The notes under the pieces were generated by a model. The model ran no database searches. It saw only the letters and a program-made list of their open reading frames with translations, and was not told the origin of the DNA. Positions 40,818 to 48,934 of a DNA stretch of 64,000 nt are shown piece by piece. Source of the stretch: Deinococcus peraridilitoris DSM 19664 (lineage in GTDB: Bacteria; Deinococcota; Deinococci; Deinococcales; Deinococcaceae); NCBI RefSeq assembly GCF_000317835.1, contig NC_019793.1:2108001-2172000 (forward strand). Direction: 5' to 3'. Each line of letters starts with the position of its first letter. Positions within the stretch are counted from its first letter, which is position 1. The position numbers and the translations under genes were made by a program.

Positions 40818-42358
40818 CCGGACTGTCTCAGGTGCTGCGGGTGGTCCGGCAGGCCGGGCTGAAGAAGCCCCTGCGGTCGCTGGGAAGTGGCGTGGCCATG
40901 ACGCTGCGCCATGGACCCTCCCTGTACGCCGTGGCACGCTGGTCAGCCCGGCGCTTCCCCGATGTACCGGCGCTGGTGGAACCTCAGGGAAGCCTGACTT
41001 TCCGGCAGCTCGTCGACCGGACCGACCGGGTGGCCGCTGCCCTCGCCGAGCGCGTGACGCCCGGCTCGGTCATCGGGTTGCTCGCCCGCAACCACGGCAC
41101 ATTCGTGACGACGCTGCTGGCCAGCCAGCGTCTGGGGCTCAGGACCGTGCTGCTGAACACCTCCTGGTCCGCCCGGCAGACCCTGGAGGCCTGCCGGGCA
41201 CATGCGCTGGAACTGGTCGTGGTCGACGACGACTTCCTGCCTGATCTGTTGGCACTCGACGAGGGCTTGCGTTGCTGGACAACTTCCGAAGTTCAGGCGC
41301 AGGAGGGCGGCCTGGCTCCCGGAAAGTTCCCACCGCACGGCCTTCCGGGCAGCATCGTGATCCTCACGTCGGGCAGTACCGGGCCACCCAAAGCTGTTCG
41401 GCGAGACGCCAGATTCCTGGAAGTGCTCCCGACGGCCGTCGCCCTGCTTCAGCAGCTTCGGCTTCGTGCGCACGCGCCTACACTGCTGACGGTCCCCCTG
41501 TTTCACGGTCATGGACTCTCGACCCTGGCACTGTGTCTGACCATGGGTTCACCGCTGCATGTGTTCGCGCGTGGAACACCCGAAGCTTACTGGCAGGCCT
41601 TGCAGCAGAAGGACATCGAGGTGCTGGTTGTCGTGCCGACCGTGCTGTACCGCTTGCTGGAGGTTTCATGCGCCGCACCTGCGCCGCACCTGCGGACGAT
41701 CGTCTGCGGTTCGGCTCCGCTTGGGGCGGCGCTGGCCGGGCGTACACTTTCGCGGTTCGGGCCGGTGCTGTACAACCTGTACGGCACCAGCGAGTGCGGC
41801 CTGATTTCCCTGGCGACGCCGGAACATCTTCTGGCGGCACCGGACAGCGTGGGGTACGTTCTGCCCGGCGTCAAGGTGGGTATCCGTCGTGCGGACGGCA
41901 CACCCGCACGCCCGGAGGAAACTGGAGAAGTAATGGTGCAGGGCGTGATGGTCCGCGGTGGCTTCGGCAATTCGCTCCCTACGGGGGATTTGGGTCGACG
42001 GAGCGCTTCAGGTCTGCTGACGCTCGCCGGACGGCGCGATGACCTGCTGATCTGTGGCGGTGAGAACGTCTCTCCTGAAGCGGTCGAGTCGCGCATTGAG
42101 CAGCTCTCCTACGTGCGTGAATGCGCGGTCATGGGCATTCCAAGCGAAGAGTACGGACAGGGTCTGGCCGCGTTCGTGGTCCTGAATCCCGGGATGGGTC
42201 ACGTGACGCGGCAGATGGTCGAGTGTGATTGCCGACCGCTGCTGCCCAGGATGCTGCGGCCCACGCGGCTGGCATTGGTCGATGAATTGCCGCGGAACGC
42301 ACTGGGAAAACTGGATCGCCAGCGGCTTGGTTCCCTGTGGGAATCGCCCGAATCCTGA
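40814..42358 (+). CDS. Acyl-CoA synthetase / AMP-forming ligase
   Basis: This 514-residue enzyme activates a carboxylic acid as its AMP ester. Core motifs are 'VILTSGSTGPPKAVRRDARF' (A3), 'LYNLYGTSECGLISLATPEH' (A5), 'LPTGDLGRRSASGLLTLAGR' (A7-A8), 'DDLLICGGENVSPEAVESRI' and 'PRNALGKLDRQRLG' with the A10 Lys. The N-terminus 'ALVEPQGSLTFRQLVDRTDR' is typical. The substrate is unknown; coupling to an SDR and closeness to a lipid kinase suggest a fatty acid. Its ATG overlaps the SDR stop. Confidence 0.9.
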   Translation: MTGLSQVLRVVRQAGLKKPLRSLGSGVAMTLRHGPSLYAVARWSARRFPDVPALVEPQGSLTFRQLVDRTDRVAAALAERVTPGSVIGLLARNHGTFVTTLLASQRLGLRTVLLNTSWSARQTLEACRAHALELVVVDDDFLPDLLALDEGLRCWTTSEVQAQEGGLAPGKFPPHGLPGSIVILTSGSTGPPKAVRRDARFLEVLPTAVALLQQLRLRAHAPTLLTVPLFHGHGLSTLALCLTMGSPLHVFARGTPEAYWQALQQKDIEVLVVVPTVLYRLLEVSCAAPAPHLRTIVCGSAPLGAALAGRTLSRFGPVLYNLYGTSECGLISLATPEHLLAAPDSVGYVLPGVKVGIRRADGTPARPEETGEVMVQGVMVRGGFGNSLPTGDLGRRSASGLLTLAGRRDDLLICGGENVSPEAVESRIEQLSYVRECAVMGIPSEEYGQGLAAFVVLNPGMGHVTRQMVECDCRPLLPRMLRPTRLALVDELPRNALGKLDRQRLGSLWESPES

Positions 42359-42529
42359 CGCTTCCCCGGATGATCTGCCGCCGTTCCCGGTGCGGTGGGG
42401 CATGCCGTGTGGGGTGGTCTTTTCGGAGGGCCTGATGAAGGTGCCGGACAATTCAGACCTCCGGATTTGCGACGTGAATGCCTGAAGATTCATGCAAGGT
42501 GGCGGTGGTGTTCGCTATCTTGAGGATTC

Positions 42530-45500
42530 ATGAAAGCTACGCAGGCTCCGCTGATGCTGGAAGGGCGATTGCGCCTTCCCAGCAGACGCCGGGAAGGCCA
42601 GGCCCTGGTCTTGCAGGGTGAAGCGGGCATTGGAAAAACGCATACGTCCAGAAATGCATTGCTGGCCCTGTCCTACCGAAGCGTCACGATACACGCCAAC
42701 ATCAGCGCGCGCGCCCTGGCGCGCGCGCTGCCTTCTGCCAGCAAGCTGGCCGCCTGGGCCGAGACTGCCCTCGGCAAAGCCGCGCGTGGTGAATACGTCG
42801 CGGTGCAGGCGTTGCAGGACGCCTTGGCGGAGCAACTGGTGGCGCTCTCACCGTTTGTGTTGCACATCGAGGATCTTCACGAAACGACAGAAGCGAAATG
42901 CGCCTTCTGGAGTGCGCTTGCGCGAACCGCGCCGCGGTTGACCGGTGTGACGCTGCTGGGCACGACACGTGGTGCGCCCCTGGCGGGTTTCGAGGTCGTG
43001 CATCTCGCACCTCTTGATGAGCATGAATCGGGGTTGTTGCTGGAAAGTGAAGCAAAAGCCCCGCTGCCGACAGAAGCAAAACGCTGGGTGTACGACTGGG
43101 CGCGCGGGAATCCTTTGTTCACGCTGGAGTACTTTCGGGCGCTGGCGCGCAACGGAAATTTGTGGAGTGACGGTCGGCGCTGGCGATGGCGTGAGCCGCA
43201 GACGGACCTGCGGCCATTGACGGTAGAAACCATCATCGAGGACGTGCTGACGAGCGTCGACGCGGACCCGGACGCCACACTGCTGCTCGACGCTCTGGCG
43301 TTGCTGCCGGCCACTGCCACGGTCCAGCGCGCTTCCGCCCTCACGAACATGTCCGCAGAACGCGTGGAGATGGCACTGAGGATTCTGGAACGCCGGGGGA
43401 TCCTGAACTCGGGTGTGTTCACGCACCCCCTGTACCGTGAAGTGCACCGCGCGCATCTTCCGCCAGATCGCGCACGTGTCTTTGCAGTGCAAGTTCTGAA
43501 AAATCCAGCTGTAGAAGCGGAAACTGCCGTGCACTTTCTGGAGTTCGTGGACATCTCGCGCGAGGAGGCGTTGCGGGTGCTGACCGGGGCCATGGACGCC
43601 GCCTCCGCACGCGGCAATGACGCGGGCGCCGCCGCGCACGCCTGGCGGGCTTCGCAATGGCTTGGGGGAGTGGAAGGCGCGCTTTTCGCGCTCAGGGCTG
43701 CCCAGCTCGCGCGGCGGGTAAATGTCGTGTTGGCCAGCGGGTATGCGCGCGCCGCGTACGCGGCGCATCCGACCCTGGAAACGTTGTCCCTGCTGACCGT
43801 GCTGCTGGCGCAGGTCGGGCAGGGTGAAGAAGCCGCGGCGCTGCTCGAAGCGCGCCGGGAACACAGTCCGGCCTGGTACGACGCCTGGATCGAGGTGCTG
43901 GTGCAACGGGGCGATCTGCATGGGGCAATGTCCGCGTGGCACGCGGCAGCACCCCTGCAAGATGACATGTCGGCCCTCACGCAGGGACTGATGGCAAGCG
44001 CCTATCTGAACCTGGGAAAGTTGACGGAAGCGCGCGAATTGGCGCAGGCGGGCCTGGCGCGACCTGGTGTGCACGGCGCGGTGCGCGCGCGGTTTCTGAA
44101 CGTCCTCGGGGGAGTGCATTACTTTCAGGGAGAGTACGATCTGGGAGAGGCGTGCCAGGCGGAAGCGATCGGGCTGCACCTGCAGGAGGCGCGCTTCGTG
44201 GAGGCCGCCGGGCTGTACGGCAACCGTGCCCTGACGCGGTCTGCGCAAGGACGTCTTGAAGACGCCATGCTGGATCTCGAGGAATCCTTGCGGCTGCTGA
44301 CGCTCGTCGGCGACGGACGGCAGTTCGCTTTTCAGCAGCAACGGCTCGGGGCGCTGCATGCCCGCGCCGGTGCGTTTGAGCGGGCAGAGGAACTGCTGCT
44401 CGAAGCGCGTGAGGTGCTCGCCCGCTCGGACGCGCTGGGCTGGTTGGCCGAATGCGAAAGTGAACTGACCAAACTCTACCTGGAGTGGGGTCCACCGGGC
44501 GGTGAAGCGCGCGCTGCCCGTCACGCGCAACGTGCACTGAAACTCGCCCGGCAGGTCCGGGTGCAGGCCTACCTCACGGACGCCTTGTTTGTGGCCGCCT
44601 GGGCCGCGGCGGCGCGACGCGAGGTCGATGAAGCGTTCGCCCTCGTGGAAGAGCTTCAGGCACTGGCGACCGGTGGGCCGCGTGTCGTCGTGTGTTACAC
44701 CACCTGGGCACGTGGCCTCGCCCTGGAAGCGGCCGGGCAGCCGCAAGCGGCGCTCACGGCCTTGCGTGAAGCGGCGCAGCAGTTACATGCGGCGAACATC
44801 GACGTGCTCGCGTGGCGGGTGCAGTTCGAAGTGGCACGGCTTTCCCATGACGCCGAGCTGGCCCGGCGGGGCGTGCAGTACTTCGAGGCGCGTGGCATGC
44901 ACGGTCGGGCGGCCCCCGGTCACCGGTACCTGGTGGACCTCAGCGGAAACGGCAGGCCCATGCCGCACACGTCGCAGGACGCCGGCTCGAGCGGGCGTTA
45001 CCGCCTGCTGATGCTCGGCACCCTGGAGCTGCATCAGCACGGGCAGTCTCAGGCACTCCGGGGACGTCAGGCGCGTTCCCTGCTGGCCCACCTCGGTCAG
45101 GCGTGTCTGGCCGGTCGCTCGGAAGTTCCCCAGCTGGAACTCGTGGACGTGTTGTATCCAGGTCAGCACGAATCCCGCGGCGTTGCGGCACTGCAACAGC
45201 TGGTGCACCGGCTGCGGGACATGTTTGGTCCGGGCCTGGTGGTCAGTACGCCGGTCGGGTACGCCCTGGGAGCGGACATCAGCATCGATGCGCAGGAATT
45301 CTTACGGACGGGGAACCTGCAGTTGTGGCGGGGTCCTTTTCTGGATGGTCCGGAAGGAGACGTCAGGCTGCAGGCGCGTCTTCAGACGGCCCTGCATGAG
45401 GCAGCCTGGGCCTGCCTGACGCAGGATCCGGCAAGCGCGGCACGGGCGGGCGAACTGCTGCTGGCCACTGATCCTTATGACCTGCGCGCCTTACGACTCA

Positions 45501-45637
45501 CGTTGATGGGCCTGCGTGCAACGCGCGCGCATCGTCGGCTCACACGGGTGTATGCCGAGGCGCGCGAACGCTTTCAGGAAGTGGGCGAGCGGCTCCCGGA
45601 AAGCTGGCAGGCATTCATGGCGCAGTCGAGGGATTGA
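42530..45637 (+). CDS. Large STAND-type regulator: ATPase, TPR, C-terminal winged helix and BTAD
   Basis: This 1035-residue regulator has a P-loop NTPase at its N-terminus ('LVLQGEAGIGKTHT', residues 27-40; Walker B-like 'FVLHIEDLHE'), then about 500 residues of TPR-like helical repeats. The last 230 residues read as an OmpR-type winged helix ('RYRLLMLGTLELHQHGQSQA', 'LQQLVHRLRDMFGPGLVVST', 'PVGYALGAD') followed by a bacterial transcriptional activation domain ('TDPYDLRALRLTLMGLRATR'). In SARP/AfsR regulators the DNA-binding and BTAD parts usually come first, so the order is reversed. It probably binds DNA after ligand or ATP binding. Its targets are unknown. Confidence 0.85.
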   Translation: MKATQAPLMLEGRLRLPSRRREGQALVLQGEAGIGKTHTSRNALLALSYRSVTIHANISARALARALPSASKLAAWAETALGKAARGEYVAVQALQDALAEQLVALSPFVLHIEDLHETTEAKCAFWSALARTAPRLTGVTLLGTTRGAPLAGFEVVHLAPLDEHESGLLLESEAKAPLPTEAKRWVYDWARGNPLFTLEYFRALARNGNLWSDGRRWRWREPQTDLRPLTVETIIEDVLTSVDADPDATLLLDALALLPATATVQRASALTNMSAERVEMALRILERRGILNSGVFTHPLYREVHRAHLPPDRARVFAVQVLKNPAVEAETAVHFLEFVDISREEALRVLTGAMDAASARGNDAGAAAHAWRASQWLGGVEGALFALRAAQLARRVNVVLASGYARAAYAAHPTLETLSLLTVLLAQVGQGEEAAALLEARREHSPAWYDAWIEVLVQRGDLHGAMSAWHAAAPLQDDMSALTQGLMASAYLNLGKLTEARELAQAGLARPGVHGAVRARFLNVLGGVHYFQGEYDLGEACQAEAIGLHLQEARFVEAAGLYGNRALTRSAQGRLEDAMLDLEESLRLLTLVGDGRQFAFQQQRLGALHARAGAFERAEELLLEAREVLARSDALGWLAECESELTKLYLEWGPPGGEARAARHAQRALKLARQVRVQAYLTDALFVAAWAAAARREVDEAFALVEELQALATGGPRVVVCYTTWARGLALEAAGQPQAALTALREAAQQLHAANIDVLAWRVQFEVARLSHDAELARRGVQYFEARGMHGRAAPGHRYLVDLSGNGRPMPHTSQDAGSSGRYRLLMLGTLELHQHGQSQALRGRQARSLLAHLGQACLAGRSEVPQLELVDVLYPGQHESRGVAALQQLVHRLRDMFGPGLVVSTPVGYALGADISIDAQEFLRTGNLQLWRGPFLDGPEGDVRLQARLQTALHEAAWACLTQDPASAARAGELLLATDPYDLRALRLTLMGLRATRAHRRLTRVYAEARERFQEVGERLPESWQAFMAQSRD

Positions 45638-45753
45638 CTTCCCCTTCTGTTGAGAGGCTTATTCGCTCCGATCGGTGAGCTTCATCGACCGAAGGAGGGT
45701 CATGATGCCGACAACCACTTTGATGGGTGTCGGCTGAGGTTTCACGCCTTTGG

Positions 45754-46434
45754 TCAATCCAGACTGCTGTCATTGCTTTTCGTCTGCCGGTCCAGACCCG
45801 TTTCGATGCCGCGAACCAGCGCGCGCCACACCTCGGGCCGCTGCGTCTCGCAGGCTGTCAGCCGGTCCCGTGCAAGCTGCGGGCTGGCGTACGCCGTATA
45901 AGCCAGGGTGACTTTGGTGGCGGTGTATTTGCGCACCGGAAGCAGCCCCAGCATTTTGGTGTTCTGCACTTCGAGCAGATCGCGTCGAGCGAGCGCTTCT
46001 TTCACGAAATTCACGACGTCCAGACGTGGCTGGTGGCTGAGCGGCACGAGCAAAGCGATCAGGTCCGGCAGGTCGGAAGCGCGATTCAGCTGCTGCACGG
46101 CCTGCAGGATGCGCGCTTCGAGGCTGCCTTCCGGAAGGACCTCGTGCGAAAGGCCCGCTGAGAGCTCCAGAACGGACACTTTCCGCAGGCCGAAGAGGGT
46201 TTTCCGGTGCTGCATGGCGAGCTTGAGGCTGCCGCATGCTTCCAGCTCCAGCAGGGCAGTGGCAAGCAGGACCCGCGCGAGTTCGTTGCTGCTGACCTTA
46301 TCGGGCACGAGCGGCAGGTCGACCTGCACGTCGCCGATGCTGACCGCACCCAGTTTCTTCGCGAACTGCTCGCCATGCAGCAACACCCCTTCACTGAGGG
46401 TGAGGGGAACTGTGGTGGTACCTGTAGCTGTCAT
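45754..46434 (-). CDS. Unknown soluble protein (226 aa)
   Basis: I do not recognise this 226-residue protein. It begins 'MTATGTTTVPLTLSEGVLLH' and is largely helical, with 'NELARVLLATALLELEACGS', 'GSLEARILQAVQQLNRASDL' and 'FVKEALARRDLLEVQNTKML'. The pattern of a helical pair followed by a short beta hairpin ('KTLFGLRKVSVLEL') vaguely recalls GPP34/GOLPH3-type proteins, a weak resemblance. No signal peptide or membrane segment is present. It stands alone on the minus strand. Confidence 0.6.
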   Translation of the reverse strand: MTATGTTTVPLTLSEGVLLHGEQFAKKLGAVSIGDVQVDLPLVPDKVSSNELARVLLATALLELEACGSLKLAMQHRKTLFGLRKVSVLELSAGLSHEVLPEGSLEARILQAVQQLNRASDLPDLIALLVPLSHQPRLDVVNFVKEALARRDLLEVQNTKMLGLLPVRKYTATKVTLAYTAYASPQLARDRLTACETQRPEVWRALVRGIETGLDRQTKSNDSSLD

Positions 46435-46630
46435 ACGCTGCCTCCCGTGCCTGGACCCTCAACGTTTTGCAAGGTGACCTGCAGGCCTGAGTGCAGTGTT
46501 CACCTGACACACTCACGCGGCGCTGACGTTTCTCAGGGCGTTCGCCGAAGGTGCGGCGTGACCCACGTCTTTCGTCAGGCGCACGTGAGCAGTCACCCGT
46601 CACACTGGGGTTCGGAGGTTCCAGCCGCCT

Positions 46631-46885
46631 ATGTCCGAACTACCCTCACCGCCAAAAGAAGCGACGTATCACCTCTGTCCTCAATGCACCCGGGCCGTGA
46701 ATGCCCAGGCCCAGGAGCGCTTCTGCCCAAACGATGGCGCGCGCCTGATCACTGCGTGTGGTGCCTGCGGTGAGGTGATCCGTACACCGTACGCGCGCTA
46801 CTGCACGGGCTGCGGCGCGCCGTTGACCCACCGTCATCACGAAGAAGGCCAGCGGCGCGGCGTTCTGTCCCCTCGGGATTCCTGA
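46631..46885 (+). CDS. Small double zinc-ribbon protein
   Basis: This 84-residue protein has four Cys-containing knuckles: 'YHLCPQCTRAV', 'ERFCPNDGARL', 'TACGACGEVI' and 'ARYCTGCGAPL'. This makes two treble-clef zinc ribbons of the kind found in DZR-domain proteins. The His/Glu-rich tail 'HRHHEEGQRR' follows. Such proteins bind partners or nucleic acid; the sequence shows no more. No clear ribosome site precedes ATG. Confidence 0.75.
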   Translation: MSELPSPPKEATYHLCPQCTRAVNAQAQERFCPNDGARLITACGACGEVIRTPYARYCTGCGAPLTHRHHEEGQRRGVLSPRDS

Positions 46886-47012
46886 AGGGGCTCCGGGCGA
46901 GGAACCGCCGAGCCGGGCGAGTGGACGGGGTTACCAGGTTGCGGTCATTCATGACCGCAGCTTTGTACCGGCGCTGAAGTTTCGGGAGGGGCCGCAAACC
47001 GCCTGACATGAT

Positions 47013-47047
47013 CGCTGCCTTTCATCGCTGGGCGATGAAAGGCAGCG
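47013..47047. terminator. Terminator at the end of the envelope operon
   Basis: A perfect 15-base inverted repeat with a CTGGG loop lies 97 bases past the last gene of the minus-strand operon and 128 bases after the zinc-ribbon gene. It probably serves both. A second, 8-base palindrome is at 46941-46958. Confidence 0.7.
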
Positions 47048-47143
47048 GCCCGACAACGTCGCGTTCAGCGCTCGTGTCATCAGGAAATGTGTCATCAGGA
47101 AACACAGATCCGGCGCGTGGCGTGTTGTGCCTGAGCTTTCGGG

Positions 47144-48934
47144 TCACGTTCCCGAGGGCGTCTGGCGTTGCAGGGTGCGGACCAGGGTCATCACGAACGC
47201 GGCGTACACCAGCGGCTTCCCGAAGCGGTTGAAGCCTTGCAGGGCCGCCTCACCCGTAAAACGTTCGGTGAGCGCGAGGTCATGTGTGGTGACGGACCAA
47301 TTGACGAGTGCGGCGACCAGCAGGACGTAGCCGAGGTACAAAAAGACCCGTCCGAGGCGTGGAAAGGCCGGTGAGTGCTGATTGGTCCACGCGCCCGACG
47401 TGAGCGCGTCCCACACCAGCGAGAAGCCGATGAACGCGGCGCCCATCGCGCCAAACATCGGGCTGAAGGGATTCTCGATAAAGCTTTCCTGTGCCAGCAG
47501 CAAGACCCCCACCGTCACGCCCAGCAGGGACGCCACCCGTGGTCCGTCGAGCTCGCGTCGCCGGTGCAGCCAGACCGCCGCACCGGCGACGAGGGCCAGC
47601 CACGCGCAACGCACGCCGGCAGAGGGCAGCTCCACGAAAGGCGCCAGCAGCCAGCCGTCCTGAAACAGCAGGGCGCGGACTTCGAGAAAGGCGAAGGTCG
47701 TGAGGTACAGTGCAACCGCCACTTGCCCCTGCCGGGCTGCCTTGCGGGCGAACAGTACGCTGGCCAGCGTCACCAGCGCCGCCCACGGGCCAAGGGTCGT
47801 GTCTGCGAGCCAGGAGAGGAGCTGCGGAAAGCCCTGCACCCACTGCACCACGCCCGCCCCGAAAAAGCTTCCCAGGCCCAGCAGAAGTGAGACCAGGGCG
47901 GTCAGGACGATCATGGCGAGCAGCGGAGCACTGACGGCCATGACAAGCGGCAGCGACGTGCGTTGCGCCTGAGTGGTCAATTCTTCCTGGTCGGGCAAGA
48001 CCGTCTGACTCCAGCGACGCACCAGCGCGTGGGCCGCAAAGGCAAGCAGCGGCACGCTCAACGGAAGTGCCAGCGTGCCCACCACTCGCGGAGCGTCCCA
48101 TTCGCTGGTCCAGCCGAGCAGTTCACGCCCGTTCAGCACCGCGAGAACCACCAGCAGCGTCATGAACGCCAGCAGCGCAAGGGCGCGGGGAAAGCGGGTC
48201 TCGGCGATCTCCTGAGCCCAGCCGGACACCGAGCGCGTGAAGGTGGCAATGTCCAGGCCGACCAGCAGCAGCAGCACGGCCACCAGATCACCGAGTTCGG
48301 TGACGTTCAGCACCAGCCCGGTCAGCCCGAGCGGCACGCCGGTGTTCGACCACTGCGCGATGGCTTCGCGTTGTGCAAACGCGTAGTTGAGTCCGACCAG
48401 CAGCAGCATCACCGTGAATTCCGGCGCGCCGCGCAACGCGCGGCGCCAGCGCAGCAGCGCGAACACCGGAATCAGCAGGGTGAGCACCATCGCCAGCACA
48501 ATTTCCCAGGTACTGCCTGACAGGTTGGACGCGAGACCGACGCGTCCCAGCGCCCCCGACAGGTAGACGCCGAGCAGCACGACGCGCAGCAGCGGGTGGC
48601 TGCCCAGTGCGCCCGTCAACACGAACGCCCAGGAAAACGACAGCAGCAGCAGCGTCACCGGCAGCAAAGGCAGTGGAACCAGCCCGGCGGACCCCAGCGG
48701 CAGCAGCACACCCACCGAGCGCGTGACGTTCGACGCCAGCAGCAACACCACGGCCACGAGCAGCAGCGCGAATCCGCCGCGCAGCACCAGTCGGGTGGCC
48801 CGCTCGAACGGGCTCAGGTCCGTCAGGCCTTCACGTACGTCCTGCCAGACCAGCTGACGCCACGCGCCACTCGCGACACCCCACAAGATGGCCACCAGGC
48901 CGGCGACCACCGCACGGTCACGAACGAGGCTCAC
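47144..48934 (-). CDS. Large polytopic membrane protein, unknown
   Basis: This 596-residue protein has many hydrophobic helices, roughly 14-17, for example 'GGFALLLVAVVLLLASNVTR' and 'LPLLPVTLLLLSFSWAFVL', with short charged loops. I cannot name a family; there are no transporter or enzyme motifs. It is the last gene of a six-gene operon and its ATG overlaps the beta-propeller stop by four bases, which implies tight coupling. A role as membrane partner of the propeller protein is likely but inferred. Confidence 0.7.
   Translation of the reverse strand: MSLVRDRAVVAGLVAILWGVASGAWRQLVWQDVREGLTDLSPFERATRLVLRGGFALLLVAVVLLLASNVTRSVGVLLPLGSAGLVPLPLLPVTLLLLSFSWAFVLTGALGSHPLLRVVLLGVYLSGALGRVGLASNLSGSTWEIVLAMVLTLLIPVFALLRWRRALRGAPEFTVMLLLVGLNYAFAQREAIAQWSNTGVPLGLTGLVLNVTELGDLVAVLLLLVGLDIATFTRSVSGWAQEIAETRFPRALALLAFMTLLVVLAVLNGRELLGWTSEWDAPRVVGTLALPLSVPLLAFAAHALVRRWSQTVLPDQEELTTQAQRTSLPLVMAVSAPLLAMIVLTALVSLLLGLGSFFGAGVVQWVQGFPQLLSWLADTTLGPWAALVTLASVLFARKAARQGQVAVALYLTTFAFLEVRALLFQDGWLLAPFVELPSAGVRCAWLALVAGAAVWLHRRRELDGPRVASLLGVTVGVLLLAQESFIENPFSPMFGAMGAAFIGFSLVWDALTSGAWTNQHSPAFPRLGRVFLYLGYVLLVAALVNWSVTTHDLALTERFTGEAALQGFNRFGKPLVYAAFVMTLVRTLQRQTPSGT

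Noticed and set aside
42848..44746. A 632-residue minus-strand frame opposite the STAND regulator
   Set aside because: The sense strand has Walker and TPR motifs; the antisense product has biased composition and no domain.
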